NCBI GenBank assembly: GCA_965153355.1
Contig: OZ231126.1
Span: forward strand, 12,896,001 to 12,960,000
Reading direction: 5' to 3'
Length of the DNA: 64,000 bases
From: Flaccisagitta enflata
Taxonomy: Eukaryota > Chaetognatha > Sagittoidea > Aphragmophora
Both the position numbers and the translations under genes were made by a program. Under the pieces are notes generated by a model. That model ran no database searches. It saw only the letters and a program-made list of their open reading frames with translations, and was not told the DNA's origin. Shown here piece after piece: positions 16,736 through 52,814 of the stretch. Position 1 is the first letter of the stretch. Each line of letters starts with the position of its first letter.

Positions 16736-16944
16736 GCAGAATTTCACTATATTCAAAATGTTGAAATTGTCAGGTCCTTATCAATCAACGACTCATGACG
16801 AAGAGGCGATGCTTGCGGTCGTGGAAAGATCTTTACTTAGAACTGTATATTGTGGAGTTAAAACCGGGGATGAGTAGGCTGTTTAGCTTTCAATTTGATA
16901 AGTCGACGCAAAATGAGCGAGGAATCGTACGTAGAAGCTGAGGA

Positions 16945-17020
16945 AAAGAGGCCGGATCCTGGACCTTGGGAAGTCGCTTGCGAGTGGGCAGGCGCAATAG
17001 CGGATGTGGGAAGGGGTGTT
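16945..17020 (+). mobile_element. Diverged Helentron-like 5' fragment
   Basis: GAGGCCGGATCCTGG then AGTCGCTTGCGAGTGGGCAG; the rest is not recognisable. Confidence 0.4.
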
Positions 17021-17129
17021 ATTGTGGTGGAGGGGGGGGCTGTGGCGCGACTGAGCAGTGGCAGTAATGATCAGAAAATATGATTTCGGTCGATCTCTCG
17101 TCATCCAAAAGTTGGTTTTATCATCTTTT

Positions 17130-17215
17130 GGACGAACCTACCAACCTACCTACCCACCTATCTGCCGACCAACCTACCTACATACCTACCTACCTACCTA
17201 CCTGTAGACCTATCT
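17130..17215. repeat. (ACCT)n tetranucleotide repeat
   Basis: Imperfect ACCT/ACCA units. Confidence 0.85.
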
Positions 17216-17748
17216 TCGGTCACACCTTTTTCTGGAGCTGTTTAGCGGGCTTTAGCCGATGTGGCAGGGACGGAACCAAAATGGAACACTTTCCAAACCA
17301 CGATTCATGGCGGCGGTCTTGTTTTGTCGATGACGTGAACTGAAATGTTCTTTCTGAATGAAACAATTGTACAAGTAGGCTTCTAACACGCGCCAACTCA
17401 GAGCAATTGAGGGAGAGAAAAAAGTTGTCAGAAATTTTAATGTCCGTTGACCCCAGCATATCTGCTACAAAACTTAAGAAAATATCATTACTTTTATCAG
17501 ACTTTGCTTAATTTATCACAGAGTCAGTCCACAATAGTTTTTTTGGCGATGAAAATAGTAATAACTAACAGAAAATAAAAAGATGCTTATAAAAGCTCGT
17601 TTTGACCAAAATCATAGAACCGTGTGGTCATGTTCGCCCATATGCCTTGTAGATTAAGCTTTGCTGATTCTAAATCTGTTTTTAAAAATCTCCTGCGATA
17701 TGGCGGAGAATGGCGAGAGGCGAAACCGTGAACCATTTTCATTAGAGG

Positions 17749-18261
17749 TACAGTAGATGTCGTCTAGACTTGGAAATACGGGGGAGCTCATAATGTGAGC
17801 ATCAGTATAATGAGGGGACTGATATTTTGCTGATATAGTGTATAGACCCTAATGGGTTGAAAATGGGGTATGGCATCCCCCTAGGGCTTACCCTAGGAAA
17901 AAACATTAAGTATAAAATTTTAGGATCAATCTCTTTTTTTTGCAGAATTTCAGCTTCATCCATTTGCTTAAAGCGCAAAACCAGTCTGAGATTCGAACCT
18001 GGAACCTTTGACTCAATAAACTGATCAAAATGAACCTGAAGTAAAGTGAGTAAACCACAAGACCAATTCCAGAAGCTGATTTGACCAAGCAAATTTGATT
18101 TAGTATATCTAAAAGAATTTTCTATTAACAGAGCTGCCATACCCCATTGTCAACCCTATAGGACAGAAGCATTATACATACACAATTTCATTTCATTTGC
18201 ACAAAAAGTAATAAGGATATGAGGGCCCCCGTATTTCCAAGTATAGACGACATCTACTGTA
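17749..18261. mobile_element. TA-flanked MITE, Tc1/mariner-like ends
   Basis: Termini TA-CAGTAGATGTCGTCTAGAC and the inverse GACGACATCTACTG-TA. The same ends bound the element at 56709-57286. The interior holds a tRNA-like GGTTCGAATC box (minus, near 17990). Confidence 0.7.
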
Positions 18262-18354
18262 GGATGCAAGTGATTCATGCATCGCATTCGCGTTGCTAGT
18301 CATGCATTGTGTTTGCGTTTCTAGTCATGGTTCTTAATTTTATTTGATGTAGAA

Positions 18355-18812
18355 AAGATTTAAATCTATATAAATTAAAAGTTGCTCTATTGCTTGAATA
18401 TATTGACTACTCTCATTTTTCAACTTGTGACTTGACATCATCAGGACTTCATTTTTCAATGTTCTAACCTAGCTCATTAGAAAAGGCAAAAAAATTTTCA
18501 ATAATTTTGAAAAAAATCAACCCCATCGGACTATTTTTAAAGGTTTTATGCCTGTTTTAATGTTCGCAAAGATTTTAATTTACATAATTATTCTTTTTGA
18601 AAAATAACTGTAAAACCTGTAAGAATAGTCCAGTTGAACTAATTTTTTTTCTTCAAAATTATATAAAATTTTTAGCTCAATCTGATGGCTTGGGTTAGAA
18701 TGTTCAAAAATGAAGTCCTAATGAGGTCAAGTCACAAGTTGAAGAATGAGAAAAGCTAACATATCCAAGCAAAGAAACAACTTTTAATCCGCATAGATTT
18801 GAATTTCTTTAG
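18355..18812. repeat. Imperfect palindrome (copy A)
   Basis: CATTTTTCAACTTGTGACTT near 18415 is mirrored by AAGTCACAAGTTGAAGAATG near 18730. A diverged copy is at 24020-24480. Confidence 0.65.
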
Positions 18813-18992
18813 TCGCGTGCTATGCGACTCCACCCTGCTTTATAAGTCGGTCCGTCTGTTGGTCACACTTTACTTTTTTTATGATTTTTATTTTTGGACC
18901 TCACCACTCCTGCCCAAATGGTCAAGTGACCTCTAATACGGCCCCTGCCCACCTGCATGCGACTTTGGTAGCCGTATATCCAGCCTTGTTTA
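18812..18992 (-). mobile_element. Helentron-like element
   Basis: Reverse orientation: AGTCGCGTGCTATGCGACT hairpin, GTCGGTCCGTC, CTGCCCAAATGG, and TAGCCGTATATCCAGCCTTG. Confidence 0.65.
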
Positions 18993-19186
18993 TAAATAGA
19001 ATGAAATTAAAATACCTAAAATCTATCCTCCAGTCTAGGTCATCTTTGCTCCCATCGAACTGTAGCTGTGGTTATTTTTCACAAAACAATGCTGCATTCT
19101 CCCTGGCTGAGATGGTTGCCAAGTTTAAATTCACCATTTCCTTGGGATGACTTTTTTGGTCACATGTGAATTAGATGATTTAACGT

Positions 19187-19350
19187 GTTTAGTCGCGTGC
19201 ACGCGACTCTACAACCCGCTCTGTCCGTCTGTTGGTCAGTCCGTACGTTGGTTGGTCTGTCACACTATGCTTTTTTGGGCATTTACTGCTCCTGCCCAAC
19301 TGCTTGGTTGGTCTCTTTCATCACTGCCCACTGCTCTGGATCTCCACCGC
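19187..19350 (-). mobile_element. Helentron-like element, truncated
   Basis: AGTCGCGTGCACGCGACT hairpin and GGTCAGTCCGTACG tract; its counterpart in copy B is 24688-24890. Confidence 0.6.
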
Positions 19351-19512
19351 TAACTTTAAACTAGGATTACTGCCACTTTTTTCATGGTTTCTGGTGGTCC
19401 AGCCCATGTATAATCCATGCCAAAAGGTTTCAAAATAATTCCAAGAGCGCCTTTTTTTTATTTCTAATTTTTTTCTGGGTGGTTGGTACAGGCCATAAAA
19501 CTTTCCCTCTTT

Positions 19513-19935
19513 TGGACAATGTCTCTTGTTTTGCTTATAACTTTTAAACGCTTAAAGTTAGAAATGCCAGATTGGTCCCATTTGAAAGATCTTTTCACGA
19601 TCTTTCCAACTGTCACCAATTTTTTTGAAATCCATTGAAAAACAACCAAGTTATAAGCTGTCAAACATGAGCAATGTTATGGAGATTTTGGACGATTTTC
19701 CAGTTCATTGAATTTTTCTTCCATTCTCTTTATTTCACTTGTTTTGCTCATAACTTTTGAACGAATAAAGCTAGAAATGCCAGATTAGTCCCATTTTAAA
19801 GAACTTTTCAAGATCTTTCAAACCGTCACCAATTTTATGTCAATCCCTTGAAAAACCACCTCTTTATAGGCTGTCAAACATAAGCATTGTCAAGGGGATT
19901 TTAAAAGATTTCCCACCATCAGTTTTTTCATGGTC
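19513..19935. repeat. Two-unit ~225-bp tandem repeat
   Basis: CTTGTTTTGCTTATAACTTT at about 19527 recurs as CTTGTTTTGCTCATAACTTT at about 19738. Both are followed by AGAAATGCCAGATT and a TCTTTC-rich stretch. Confidence 0.7.
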
Positions 19936-20089
19936 TTATCCTGTTTTTACATGCATTCTCGAATTTCTGCAAAGGGCTTTGTCTCTTGGCTAGTCTGTTG
20001 ATTTTTCCAATGGTCAATCTGTCCCACTGTCGGTTCATCTATCAGGGAGATTGTGAAACATTGCAAAAAAACGAGCAGAAACATCCTCC

Positions 20090-20560
20090 TTTTTTGGGCA
20101 GCAGCCCCAAAAGACCGATGTCTTGTAAAACACGGGGGGAATTTCCAGACATCTGTCCTTCCATCTATCCTTCTATCCCCCCTTTGTCATCTTATCACCT
20201 TTTACCGTTGAAAACGCAACACCCACATTAAACCAAAAATGTGTTTAAAATTGAACAGAGCTACATGCTAGTTGACTTTACCCAAACTGACTGGCTTATA
20301 CGCACGCCACTCATGGTTTTCCATAACACTGAAACTGAAAGACTTCCTTTTGGGCAGCAGCTCCGAAGGGGTTGATGACCTATGCTTTTACACATGGGGA
20401 GTTTTCTCCTCAAATTACAGTCTTGACTTGACTTGAGGCCCAAATTTTAGCCTGAAGGCCCAAATCCTTGCCTGGAGGCCCAGATCCCCGCCTTGAAGCC
20501 CAAATCTTAGCCTCGAGGTCCCAATCCCACCCAAGAGACCCAGATCCCAACCTCAAAACT
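20090..20560. mobile_element. Foldback/minisatellite element fragments
   Basis: GGGCAGCAGCCCCAAAAGAC at 20097, and GGGCAGCAGCTCCGAAGGGG at 20351 followed by GACCTATGCTTTTACACATG and the GAGGCCCAAATC minisatellite. Confidence 0.65.
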
Positions 20561-20694
20561 ATGAAAGAGGCTTAGTCTGTCTGTCCTCCATCGGTTCATC
20601 CATTATGCTTGAGTTAAAAGTGCAAAAATGCACATTCTTAAATGAAATTGCAGTTGTGATAATCTCTTTGTGTGTTTGTGCCAAAAAGGTTACT

Positions 20695-20830
20695 TTTTAC
20701 AGTTTTGAAATTGCAAAAAATTGAAGTTTTGTAACTGCAAAAAAATGAAGTTTTGAAACTGCAGAAAAATGAAGTTTTGAAACTGCAAAAAATTGAAGTT
20801 CTGAAACCTCAAGAAATTGAAGCTAAGAAA
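20695..20830. repeat. ~25-bp minisatellite
   Basis: About five units of GTTTTGAAACTGCAAAAAAT. Confidence 0.75.
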
Positions 20831-21479
20831 CGGCTAATTCATATTTCATAATTTCATTGCCACTTTTTCCCAGTTCCAAAACAGTAAAAACTAGCTGGCT
20901 TGAGGTGAGAAAAAAATGATATTTTAGACATATTCTCAAAAGCCCTTTTTATGCAGTTTTGATACACCCAAAAAAAGCCGTTTTAAAACGGCAAGTATGC
21001 CTGCATTTTTAAACCCCAGATAACTGCCACTAAAGGACATTGTTGTATGCATAAATGGTTTTTTGGTCGTTCTGAAACTGTTGCATACTAGATGTTTTGA
21101 GACGTCGTTCCCTTATTTGGGACAAAAACGCAATAAGAACGCCGACGAAATACCTGACTAGGTTACCATGCACCAGCAGCCCATTACCTTTCACTGGGCC
21201 TTTCCTTTCCACCTCTTCCACCTCTTGATTCACCCTCACATCCTCACCACCGCCTTTTCCTGGACCACCCACTTTGAAAAAGGTCGCCCGCACAAACATA
21301 AAATCACTTTCAATTCAAATCCAACAAACGCAGATTGAAAATTTGTTAGGCAATGAAATTATTTAGGATAAAATTATGCCGCCTCAGGAGCGCAACGGGT
21401 GCCCAGAATGTCTAAAGTGTTAGACCAACGTCGCGTGCGTCGGCAATCTCAGAAAAAGTGAGAGAGTCAAACAGGCAGT

Positions 21480-22572
<1,093 letters not shown>

Positions 22573-22853
22573 TAGTCGCAAAAGCGTTAGATAGTAAGCG
22601 GTACCCGTTACCCCTGTAAGTGTGTGGATGTGTGATGGTGAGAGGGGTAGCGGCCCCAAAGGGGCCAATGACCTATGCTGTTTTTATTGTTTGATATTGT
22701 TTAATATTATTTTTCTTTTGCAAAAGATGCCCCTTAGTTTGTGAATATGAGAATGAAGTGGTGTTCTTATATAGTTAGTTTGTTGGATGGTTGGCAATTA
22801 GCCAAGTGACGGGTCTCAAGGCTGCAATTTGGGCCTATAGGCTATATAGGCTA
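22573..22853 (+). mobile_element. Foldback/minisatellite element, left half
   Basis: Begins AGTCGCAAAAGCGTTAGAT, then GCGGTACCCG, AGCGGCCCCAAAGGGGCCAA and GACCTATGCTG. A short minisatellite remnant (CTCAAGGCTGCAATTTGGGC) ends at 22850. Confidence 0.7.
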
Positions 22854-23186
22854 CTAACACGCGCCAACTCAGAGCAATTGAGGGAGAGAAAAAGGTTGTC
22901 AGAAATTTTAATGTCCGTTGACCCCAGCATATCTGCTGCAAAACTTTTAAAAAATATCATTATTTTTATCAGACTTTGCTAAATTTATCACAGAGTCAGT
23001 CCACAGTACTTTTTTTGGCGATGAAAATAGTTATAATTAACAGAAATTAAAAAGATGCTTATAAAACCCCGTTTTGACCAAAATCAGAGAACCGTGTGGT
23101 CATGTTCGCCCATATGCCTTGTAGATTAAGCTTTGCTGATTCTAAATCTGTTTTTAAAAATCTCCTGCTATATGGCGGGAAATGAC

Positions 23187-23831
23187 AGAGGCAAAAGCAC
23201 CTCCTTTGTTGGCCAGCGGCCTCAAAGTGGTCGATGACCAATGCTTTCACACACATCGGGGATTTTCTCCTTCTTCTTCTCCTTCATCTTCTCCTTCATA
23301 CCCCCCGTCCCCCAGTCTCCAGACCCATGTCTCAGCCTAGAGGCCCAAATTTCAGCTTCGAGGCCTGAATCCCAGTCTTGAGGCCCAAATCCCTCGAGCC
23401 TCTCAAGGCCCAAATCCTAGCCTCAAGGCTCAAATCCTAGCCTGGAGGCCCGATTAGTCTTGAAGTCTCAAATCTCAGCCTCCCAACATCAAAATTCAGC
23501 CAAGAGGCTCCAGATCCCACCTTTGAGCTCAATCTCAGCCTCCAGGTTAGGATTTGGGTCTTGAGGCTAGATTTGGGCCTGGGAGGCTGGGATTTGGCCC
23601 CAAGACTGATTGGGCCCCGAGACTGGAATTTGGCCTGAGACTGGGATTTGAGGGGGAGGGATGGAGGAGGAGAAGGAGGAGGGCTGAGAAGCGAGTAAAC
23701 TTCATATGCGTGAAAGCACAGGTCATCGACCCCTCGGGGCCGCCGCGTGCCCTGCTACCCTCAACTTCAACCACAACCTACTTAGGCAGGGCACGGGTAC
23801 CGCTGACCATCTAACGCTTTTGCGACTATTC
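23187..23831. mobile_element. Foldback/minisatellite element, near complete
   Basis: Left arm CAGCGGCCTCAAAGTGGTCG and CAATGCTTTCACACACAT; central GAGGCCCAAATC/GGATTTGGGCC minisatellite that itself switches strand; right arm GTGAAAGCACAGGTCATCG, CCTCGGGG, GGTACCGCTGACCATCTAAC and GCTTTTGCGACT. Confidence 0.8.
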
Positions 23832-24687
23832 ATTAAAGGTAGGAGAATAAATATTGCCATGGAATCGACGCGTAGAACTGACGCAAATGATTCATGCATC
23901 GCACCCGCGCTGCTATCATGCATTGCGCTTATGTTTCTAGTCATGGATCAGAATAATAGTTACAGTACTTCCATTAGAGAAAGATGACCTAGACTGGGAG
24001 GACAGACTTTAAGATCTTAATTTATCGATGATAAAAGATTTAAATTCATATTTTACAAAATGTGCTCTATCGCTGAATATACGATCTTCATTTTTCATCT
24101 CTGTGATTCTAGAGACTGTGACTTCATTTTTCAATGTTTTAACTCAGCCTATTGCATTGAGCGTAAAATCCTTTATATAATTTTAAAATAAGATTTAACC
24201 AAACTGACTATTTTTACATATTGATATTTCGTTTAATGCTTCATAAAATACTAATTTATATAATTTATTTTCTCTGAAAAATAACTATAAAACTCGTAAA
24301 ATAAATTAATATTTTGTTTTTTTATTGTATGTAATTTTTTAATGATCTTATTTGGCCTTGTTAGAATGTTGAATAATGGTGCTCCAATGAGGTCAAGGTT
24401 TATAAGTTGGAAGAATGCTATGCGCCAATTACATTCAAACAAAGTTGTAAACAACTTTTAATCAGCATAGATTTTAAAATTTATTATAAATAAAATGAAA
24501 TCAAAATACCTAAAATCTATCCTCCAGTCTAGGTCGTCTTTGCTCCCATCGTACTGTAGCTGTGGTTATTTTTCACAGAACAATGTTGCATTCTCGCTGG
24601 CTGAGATGGTTGCCAAGTTTAAATTCAACGTTTCCTTGGGTTGATTTTTTTGGTCAACATGTAAATTAGATGATTAAACCACGTTTT

Positions 24688-24890
24688 TAGTTGCGTGCAC
24701 ACGACTCTACAACCCGCTCTGTCCGTCTGTCGGTCCGTCCGTCCGTTGGTCGGTCCGTCACACTATGCTTTTTTGGCATTTACTGGCGGTTTTGAGGTTA
24801 TTGCTCCTGCCCAACTGCTTGGTTGGTCAATTTCATCACTGCCCCTGCCTACCCGCACGCAACTAGGGTAGCCTTGTATCCGGCCTTGTT
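24688..24890 (-). mobile_element. Helentron-like element
   Basis: AGTTGCGTGCACACGACTC, (GGTCCGTCC) tract, then CCCGCACGCAACTAGGG and CGGCCTTGTT. Confidence 0.65.
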
Positions 24891-25002
24891 ATTTTCTTTT
24901 TGCAATAATGATTTTTTTTTTTCAGTTTTGCATATTTTGTGGGTAAAATAGAAAATTAAGTGAATTTACTTTAGGTACAGTGACGTCTTATTTTCTTTTT
25001 AG

Positions 25003-25110
25003 TTGTGTGCTTTTTTATCACAATATTCACTTTTTAGTCAGATGGTCAGACAGTTACCGCCCCTGCCCACCCGCACATGACTATGTTTGCTGTTTATTCG
25101 GCACTCATGC
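25003..25110 (-). mobile_element. Helentron-like fragment
   Basis: AGTTGTGTGCTTTTTTATCA, then GCCCCTGCCCACCCGCACAT. Confidence 0.4.
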
Positions 25111-25145
25111 AGAGTTTGAATGTGCCCCTATAAAAAAATCATTTA

Positions 25146-25260
25146 AGTCTCGGTCTGTGTGTCTGTCTCTGTCTGTCTGTCTCTGTCTGTCTGTCTCTGT
25201 CTGTCTGTCTCTGCCTGTCTCAGACTGTTTCTGTATCTCTCTGTCTCTCTCTGTCTCTCT
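25146..25260. repeat. (CTGT)n / (CT)n microsatellite
   Basis: CTGTCTCTGTCTGTC units. Confidence 0.92.
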
Positions 25261-25644
25261 GATGAAGTTATGTGTAGATATTTGACCTATCAAAAGAAGT
25301 TTTAGATTTGGTACAAAATGAGACTATTACACTCATGTTTCGACTCTCTAGCATTCTGACTCGTGCCAGCGTGTCAGCCAGTATCAAAATTAGTCACCTG
25401 GCAAGGTTTTTCTGTGCGGGCGCACATATTGAGGCAATTTGAAACTCGGTATGGCCCAATTTTTTCGAGGAAAAAAAAGTGCCAGAAAACGATTGGTGGA
25501 TTCCACTCACATTCAGTTACATAGGGGCCATGAAAATTATCCATAGTGTCATTTTTGGTTCTAATTATCAAAATACATGTAATTACGAGTCAATCCATGT
25601 GCGCAAACGGATTTTTGACCATTTTAGCCGTTCTCGATTGAGTA

Positions 25645-26250
25645 CCCTACTATAGATTAAGATTTGGGCCTTGGAGGCCGCAATTTGAGCTTGGAGGCAG
25701 GAATTGGGGCCATGTGGCCGGATATTTAGCCTCAAGGCTGGATTCTGGGCTGTGAGGCTCGATTCTGAGCCTTGAGGCTGGATTTCAAGCTTTGAGGCTG
25801 GAATTTGAGGCTCGAAGCTGGAATATGAGCCTCACGGTTGGAATTTGAGCCTCGAGGCTGGAATTTGAGCCTCGAGGCTGGAATTTGAGCCTCGAGGCTG
25901 GATTTTTTGGCTTAAACGATAGATTTGAGAGTCAAGGGGGTGGATAGAGAAGCAGGAGAAGAGGAAGAAGTGGAGAAGCTGGAAAGGCTGGATTCTGGGC
26001 TTCAAGGCTCAATTTTGAGCTGGAATTTGAGCCTCAAGGCTTGAATTTGAGCCTTGAAGCTGGAATTTGAGCTTCAAAGCTGGAATATGAGCCTCGAGGC
26101 CGACAATTGAGCCTCTAGGCTAGATTTTGGGCTTTAAGGCTGGTCGAGGGGGTGGACGGAGAAGGAGGAGGAGAAGGAGAAGGAGGAGAATTTTCTCCTG
26201 TGTGAAAGCATAGGTCATCGGCCCCTTCGGGGCCGCTGCCCAAAAACCGT
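25645..26250. mobile_element. Foldback/minisatellite element
   Basis: About 20 units of GAGGCTGGAATTTGAGCCTC, then GTGAAAGCATAGGTCATCG, GGCCCCTTCGGGGCC and GCTGCCC. Confidence 0.75.
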
Positions 26251-26589
26251 AGTAGAAGCATTGGCAGCGGCAGCGGCAGTGGCAGTGGCAGTCTGAAGAT
26301 CTCTTAATTCTGCATTGAAAAGATGGAGGCCGGAAGTCATTTACAACCATTTAAAACCGTGTAATAAACTCAGATATCGATTTAAAGACAACACAAACAA
26401 CGGGAGAGCTAGCGCTAGCAGCAGTAAGATTCTGACCTGCCACCGTACAAACCGATAGATTGAACAGGCGACTGAGGATGTCGTCACAGAATACCAATGA
26501 ATAACGAAAACTGTATGACAATGTGGAATAAAGCTAACGACGGAATTCATGACAAACGCGAGGAGAAACGGAGGATCGTAAAATACTGA

Positions 26590-26822
26590 AACAAGGCCGG
26601 ATACACGGCCGCCGAAGTCGCGTGCGGGTGGGCAGGGGCCGTGCGGGTGGGCAGGGGCCGTATTTGAGGTCACTAGACCATTTGGGCAGGAGCGGTGAGG
26701 TAAAAAAAGTAAAACGCATAAAAAAAGTAAAATGGGGATCGACCAACCGACCGACCAACCGACCAACCGACCGACGGACGGACAAAGCGGGGTATAGAGT
26801 CGCGTGCACGCGACTAAAAACG
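26590..26822 (+). mobile_element. Helentron-like element, best-preserved copy
   Basis: AACAAGGCCGGATACACGGC, AGTCGCGTGCGGGTGGGCAG (second half duplicated), TTGAGGTCACTAGACCATTT, a GACCAACC tract, and AGTCGCGTGCACGCGACT-AAAAA. Confidence 0.7.
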
Positions 26823-27181
26823 AGGCTTTTCTTAAGTTTGGGAAAAAACGAAAGCGCAGAAAGGAGGTCTTGGAACTAATCACATCCTGGCCACCCTTTC
26901 CAAATCCTTCCCTACCGCAACCCCCGCGTTCGTTCCCCCCCCCCCCACCGTCCCGCATTTCATTAGTAAGTTATGTATGACGACTGCAGAAGGGAGAAAG
27001 GCAACTACCTGAGAAAACAAAGAGATCTCGTAATATCTTTGTAAAAAAAAAGCCAAGAAAAAAGAGAGAGTAGAATAAAAAGCCTTCAACATAAAAAGCA
27101 GAATGAGAGAAACGATTTTGTAGACTAAAACATGCATAATGTATTAAGGAGGCGTTATTAAGAAGAAAGTAAGAAAGAGGT

Positions 27182-28432
<1,251 letters not shown>

Positions 28433-28564
28433 CCGATGAAAGATGAGCCGATAACGGGGAAGTTGGAGACAAAGCCCAAAACGAAGAATAGAGTTATGTG
28501 TGGGAATGAGAGTAAAACGCCACAAGTTTTCTCTTTGTGTTTCTTTCTCACCCTTTTTCCGTCT

Positions 28565-28644
28565 GTTAACATCTGTCTGTCTATCTGATTGACTGTTTGT
28601 CTTGCTGTCTGTCTGACGGTCTATCTGTCTTCCGTTTTTATCCC

Positions 28645-28711
<67 letters not shown>

Positions 28712-28750
28712 GTGTCCGTTTGCTACATCTCTATCTGTCTGTCTCTTTGT
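28565..28750. repeat. (CTGT)n microsatellite
   Basis: Nearly pure from 28646 to 28709. Confidence 0.95.
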
Positions 28751-29719
28751 TGTTTTGGCATGAGTCTCTGTTGGTTTCACTAAAATATAATCCGAGATGC
28801 CACGGCTAAAGAATGACATACTTATTTCAATGCAGACAAAAGTTTTTATTCAATTTCAAGTTAATGTTTCAAGAAATAAATTCAATGGGAAGTGGGAACA
28901 CATCATTTTTGCTGTTGCAATTAGGATTAACATTTCCATGAAGAAACTTATTAAACAAAATTCATTTTCACACAAAAAGAAGTACAAATTATTGCCTACG
29001 ACTGACGCATGCACAAATGGTTGAAGGAAACATGATATAGATTCAATGACGGAAATGTCGAAATAAAAACGAACTTCACATATAAGATGGGAATTAGGGA
29101 AGGTCAATTAGGTCATGACAAAATATTTTTACTAAAACATAATCATGGCATTATGTAAAAAGATAAGTTGGTTGGCTCGAAGCGCAAATTCATTTTTTAT
29201 TTCTTATCTATTCTTACATTCGTAACTCATAATGTCGTACAAGTTAAGACTTTTTTGGTGCACCAATTGTACAAACAACATTTTTGATTTTGACTCAGGA
29301 TGTTTGTTTTTTTTTCCTCAATTTTTTGGTTACATTACACGATACATTTTCATGCCATAACAAAGAAATTAAGTTCATCAATCATATAAATAAAATCAGT
29401 TTTGGTCATTTTATGGTTAATCAACAAATAAAGATTGTTACACATACATGAGGCAAATGATGATGAGCATTGTGACGGTGACAATGGCAAAATATGATAT
29501 AATTTTGACAATTTGACAAATTTTTTTAACACAAATGACGATTTAAATCAAAGATGAGAGTGACTAGAAAATACGGAACGATGAGCGGGTTAGAATTATG
29601 AAAAGTACGAGTAGGAGAAGGAAGAGGAAGAGATGAAAAATGTGGGGAATTGATTCAGGTCATTGGGAAGTTGTGTCGCCAAATTCACATTGCAAAACAC
29701 CTGAGCCATACTAAAGCGA

Positions 29720-29723
<4 letters not shown>
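28750..29723. other. No recognised gene
   Basis: AT-rich, unique by eye. Confidence 0.6.

Positions 29724-29800
<77 letters not shown>
29724..29800. repeat. (GT)n microsatellite
   Basis: Pure GT, about 77 bp. Confidence 0.97.
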
Positions 29801-29886
29801 CTTTGCTCTCCCTTATATATCCATGTGATACTCTTTCTATATCGCAATCAAGTCATTTTTTCCCATGCCGTGAATTGACGACTTGT

Positions 29887-30014
29887 GGAGCAATGAAGAG
29901 GTTGACACATGGAGAAGGAGGAGGAAGAGAAGGAAGAGGAGGAGGAAGAAGAGAAGGAGGAGAAAGGGGAGGATGAGGAGGAAGAGAGGGAGCAATGAAG
30001 AGGTTGACACTTGG
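29887..30014. repeat. 22-bp direct repeats flanking a polypurine tract
   Basis: GAGCAATGAAGAGGTTGACAC occurs at both ends of about 80 bp of GGA/GAA. Confidence 0.75.
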
Positions 30015-30973
30015 CCGGGACTCGTGCCAAATCAACTCTCAACACTCAAACACTCAGTTCAATCGTTTGAGCTGCACAGTGCAATGATGGCACAGTGATC
30101 TAGATTCCAAAGTAAGTAAGAAGATTTTTTTACCTCCTCTATTTCTTTGCTTAAACTTTTTTTTAATGAAACTCATATGAGAATTCAAAACACACGCCCT
30201 CTCCTGTCAGTAAAATGTTACTAGAATTGCACCTATATCCCTCAATCACTGTTACTTAACCATGTTTAAAACATGACCTTTTACAAACAGTTCTGGTTGA
30301 CTGTGCTATCATAGTTGTCGACAGATGATGAAAATCCATTGCAAATTTGCAAATCAGCCAACCAAGGTTGATAAGGAGAAGAAGAAGGGGAGGGAGTAGA
30401 AGGAGGAGTAGAAGGAGAAAGAGGAGAAGGTGGAATGACGGTTTATTGGCGCGGCTCAACGTGAAAAAAAAAATAAGAAAGGGGGTGGCTTAAGCAAGGA
30501 AAGAGGGACGAGAGGTGACTTACAAGGAGTTGGAAGATGAAGATGGTGCATGAGTGGTGGAAGAAGTGGTGCATGTGTGTACAGAATGTTGTGACTGGCG
30601 AGAGACTTAAAGCTGGCTACAGCAGCTCTTGTGGCTGTGGTCACTGTGGTGGCTCTGAAGCCTCTGGTAGCTCTAATTGCTGTGGAGGCTTCAGCGGCTC
30701 CGATAGCCCTTGTGGCTATGGTGTCCCTGGTGGCTGTCACAGTGGAGAAATGAGATGCGTTGAAGTGAGTAGAAAAGTATATAAAGAATGACTTAAAATG
30801 GGCTCTAATATGAAAGGAAAAAATGGTTTAGAGTTGTGTCTTAGAATCAGAATGAGAGCATGTTTAGAACGTGTTTCAGAATTGAATGATTTTGAGAAAT
30901 GAGAGAAAAAAAGCAATTTGAGATCCTTTCATGTCTGTTTATACAAAGAAAAGCACCTATAGGAATTTCTCTT
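30015..30973. other. Downstream flank of Irx exon 8
   Basis: May include the 3'UTR and poly(A) site (AATAAA on the minus strand at 30442-30447). 30610-30745 is a degenerate GGCTCTGGTAGC-like repeat. No separate gene is supported. Confidence 0.5.
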
Positions 30974-31135
30974 CCCCCCCCCCAGCGTCGGCCTTTACTT
31001 TCACTTTCCCATTCTTATCCTTACAAATAGTTAAGATGAAAATATAAACAACAAGAATTCAACACCTGTCGGGCAGAGAGCCAAAAAATAATATTCCTAA
31101 TCACATTCCAATCTGTAGAAATTGCTACAATCATT

Positions 31136-52814
<21,679 letters not shown>

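Larger units (their letters stand above)
17375..19350. repeat. Segmental duplication copy A
   Basis: Blocks 17380-17715, 18265-18810 and 19005-19345 match 22853-23187, 23880-24480 and 24485-24890 in the same order. Copy A carries a TA-flanked MITE (17749-18261) and an extra Helentron-like element (18812-18992). Confidence 0.75.
22853..24890. repeat. Segmental duplication copy B
   Basis: Counterpart of 17375-19350. It lacks the MITE and the extra Helentron-like element of copy A, and has instead a foldback element at 23187-23831. Confidence 0.75.

Noticed and set aside
30537-30791. Small Gly/Cys-rich frame (84 residues).
   Set aside because: Follows a degenerate GGCTCTGGTAGC repeat; no signal peptide, splice or family evidence, and it lies in the Irx downstream flank.
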